A DNA stretch of 64,000 nucleotides. Origin: Osmia lignaria lignaria. Taxonomy: Eukaryota; Arthropoda; Insecta; Hymenoptera; Megachilidae. The stretch is from positions 6,758,001 to 6,822,000 of the forward strand of contig NC_135035.1 in NCBI RefSeq assembly GCF_051020975.1. Reading direction: 5' to 3'. The notes below the pieces were generated by a model that had not been told where the DNA came from, ran no database searches, and saw nothing but the letters and a program-made list of their open reading frames with translations. Shown here piece by piece: positions 62,143 to 64,000 of the stretch. Position numbers and translations under genes: made by a program. Each line of letters begins with the position of its first letter. Position 1 is the first letter of the stretch.

Positions 62143-64000
62143 CAATAATTCTATTATTATACTTTTGATAAAAAAAGAACCACTATTGGTATTGTATGTA
62201 GTTTCTTAAGTTCTCGTATTTTCTTCTAAATCAAAGCCAGAGAAGATTGTTTATCAGTGGTTTGTGTATAGAAACACCATTCAGAGAGGAAGGTGTATCG
62301 CGTAGGTATAACACGGCTGCTGGACTAACAAGGTAATCCACTCATCTCGCTAAAAGACTCGACGTGCCTTTCAGGTTAATTGTTTCCAGGACCAAGAGGC
62401 TCTGGCGTGCTAATACTATTAGCTCCTTATAGTTCCAGCAATTAGAGGACGGCTTCGTTGAAACGACAAGGGTGCAAGATTCCTCCTGGAAAATTATCGT
62501 CTCTGCAATGCTTCGATGAGAGGCTTATTTTGATCGATTAGACGAGCTCGCAAAAAGCTCCATTGATTTACAAATTTCGCTTAGAATTATTTCATATTTC
62601 TGAATGTGTTAAAAATTTACGTACGTGTTAACGATGCTTAATACGAACGCATGCAACCGTTCAGTTATTAACGAGAAGCGCAATGATGCATTAGTTAATT
62701 AAAAGGGACGGAATCGTTATGCTTATTTAACCGATACATATTCATCATCGATGATATCGCAATGTGTTATAAATGCAAATTAAAAAACTGCGTGTTCTGG
62801 TGGTAGTAAATTTCAGGTAGCATGTCAGAGAAAGGTGCAAGAAGCTTGATAAAAAGGTTGTAGGTAACATCGATTCGTATGCAATTGGTTCGATGGAGGG
62901 TGCAAGTGTTTCATCTACATTTCTAAGTACAGAATTCATGATAAAGTTGAAAGCTGATAAAACCTGTCAGATAGTATAAAAGTGTAAATTTCTAATTAAC
63001 ACGAATTGGGTGTAATTTATCTATTTATTTCTAACTTTGATATTTGAATAATTTTGAAAATTTTCATTGTCGTTTTGAGAGATTTGATTAGACACAAAAT
63101 TAACGATTTCGATAACATTTTCACGATCGTTTAATGCACCGTTGACGACTTGAGTCTCATAATAGGGTCACGTTTCGTCGAAGACGATCCACCGGTTTAC
63201 GAAGTACACCGCTCGTGCACTGGAACGTGTCCAGTTTTGAGCCGGTCTTTAGAGGTAGCCTGATTGTTCCCTGGTCCCATTAACGGGCCAGAACCGGATG
63301 CCACACGGTCGAAATATCTCTCTGGAACTCGAATCGTTTCGCCGGCTGAGGGAGGCTGCTTAATCCGTGATTGCTGCGCTGAATATTAGCGAGATTCTTG
63401 AAGCAGAAACAAACGTCCGGCATACGAATTAATTACCAGGGATCCTTCTTAATTAGCCCGCCTCTCGCGGGACTTGAAACTTCTCAAACTACCGGTTATA
63501 TTTGAAGTTTGTGCTGCTCTCTGCCGTTGCCCTTACCTTTCAAACAATTGATGCAAATGTACCGACTCTCCATTCCACGGATGATTCAACTCTGATTATT
63601 ACGAAATTGGCTACTGAATTTCCTACTGGAATGATTATGTCTCAAGTAGACGTGGTTTTTATTAATTTTCGATTAAATTAAAGACTAAAGAATTATTTGC
63701 TTTGAGCATGGATCTGGTTGTTTAAATGAATTTCGAGCGATCGTGTTAAAGTTTGTTCAAAGAAATTAGCGATGGGGGGGTATGAAAATAATATTTGCCG
63801 AGGTCAAAGGGAATTTAAAGTTTCAGCGATTCCAAGGGGTTCCTTTGAAGGCTAATCGGGCGATTCAGCTTCAGATGAACAGCCATCGAGGAGTCGTTAT
63901 TAATTTATGCGGACAAGGCGAGCTTCTAATCTGTCTCCGCGTCGGGGCACGTTTACAGCCTAGATTTAATCTGCATTCGGTTTAATTAAAATCAAGCAGC

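Larger units (their letters stand above)
19916..64000. other. Gene-poor region: probable long first intron and/or intergenic DNA
   Basis: Across 44 kb I find no exon with a recognisable domain, no chain of phased splice sites and no RNA gene. Open frames are short, mostly antisense-overlapping and compositionally random. What the region does hold is repeats, MITEs and CpG-richer islands (around 42.0-42.6, 51.4-51.9 and 57.1-57.5 kb) that may be regulatory. The leading donor at 19,910 suggests much of this is intron of a plus-strand gene whose coding exons lie further right. Confidence 0.4.

Noticed and set aside
1..64000. tRNA, rRNA and known insect microRNA sequences
   Set aside because: I scanned by eye for common signatures such as let-7, bantam, miR-1 and miR-184 seeds in hairpin context and found none; weak searches of this kind can miss real genes.

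Overview
The window looks like nuclear DNA of an insect, most likely a hymenopteran (bee, wasp or ant). It is AT-rich but rich in CpG, its genes have short exons and phase-consistent GT-AG introns, and it holds many short non-autonomous DNA transposons of hAT, Tc1/mariner and TTAA-target (piggyBac-like) type. No bacterial operon, CRISPR array, rRNA or tRNA was seen. The lineage call is inferred from composition and element types, not from a diagnostic gene.

Left part (1-5,000): one complete minus-strand gene for an arrestin-domain (alpha-arrestin/ARRDC) protein. I assembled seven coding exons with consistent phases; they sum to exactly 1,200 nt (399 codons plus stop). A TATA box lies about 195 bp upstream of the ATG. 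A hAT-type MITE sits just past the stop and carries the first canonical poly(A) signal. Another MITE and a 160-bp tandem duplication lie in introns.

5,000-19,000: mostly gene-free, with MITEs, a possible hAT transposase relic near 11.9 kb, and a two-exon minus-strand C2H2 zinc-finger gene (13,152-14,629) of unknown function. A palindromic mariner-type MITE lies at 17.3 kb.

19,330-19,909: a CpG-dense block ending in a strong GTAAGT donor. It looks like the promoter and mostly untranslated first exon of a plus-strand gene. No convincing coding exon follows in the remaining 44 kb, so that part is probably a very long first intron or intergenic DNA.

20,000-64,000: this gene-poor part is full of structured repeats. 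They include a MITE with an internal 21-bp tandem repeat, TTAA-flanked palindromes, a mariner MITE with another element nested in it, a 155-bp satellite array, a 121-bp tandem repeat and a broken Tc1-type transposase tail. The most striking feature is a GC-rich 222-230 bp element present three times (32.1, 47.8 and 61.9 kb). It has TGTA...TACA-type ends, apparent 4-bp target duplications, a conserved hairpin and a CTCF-like motif in every copy. The motif copies are spaced about 14-16 kb apart, and the first faces the other two.
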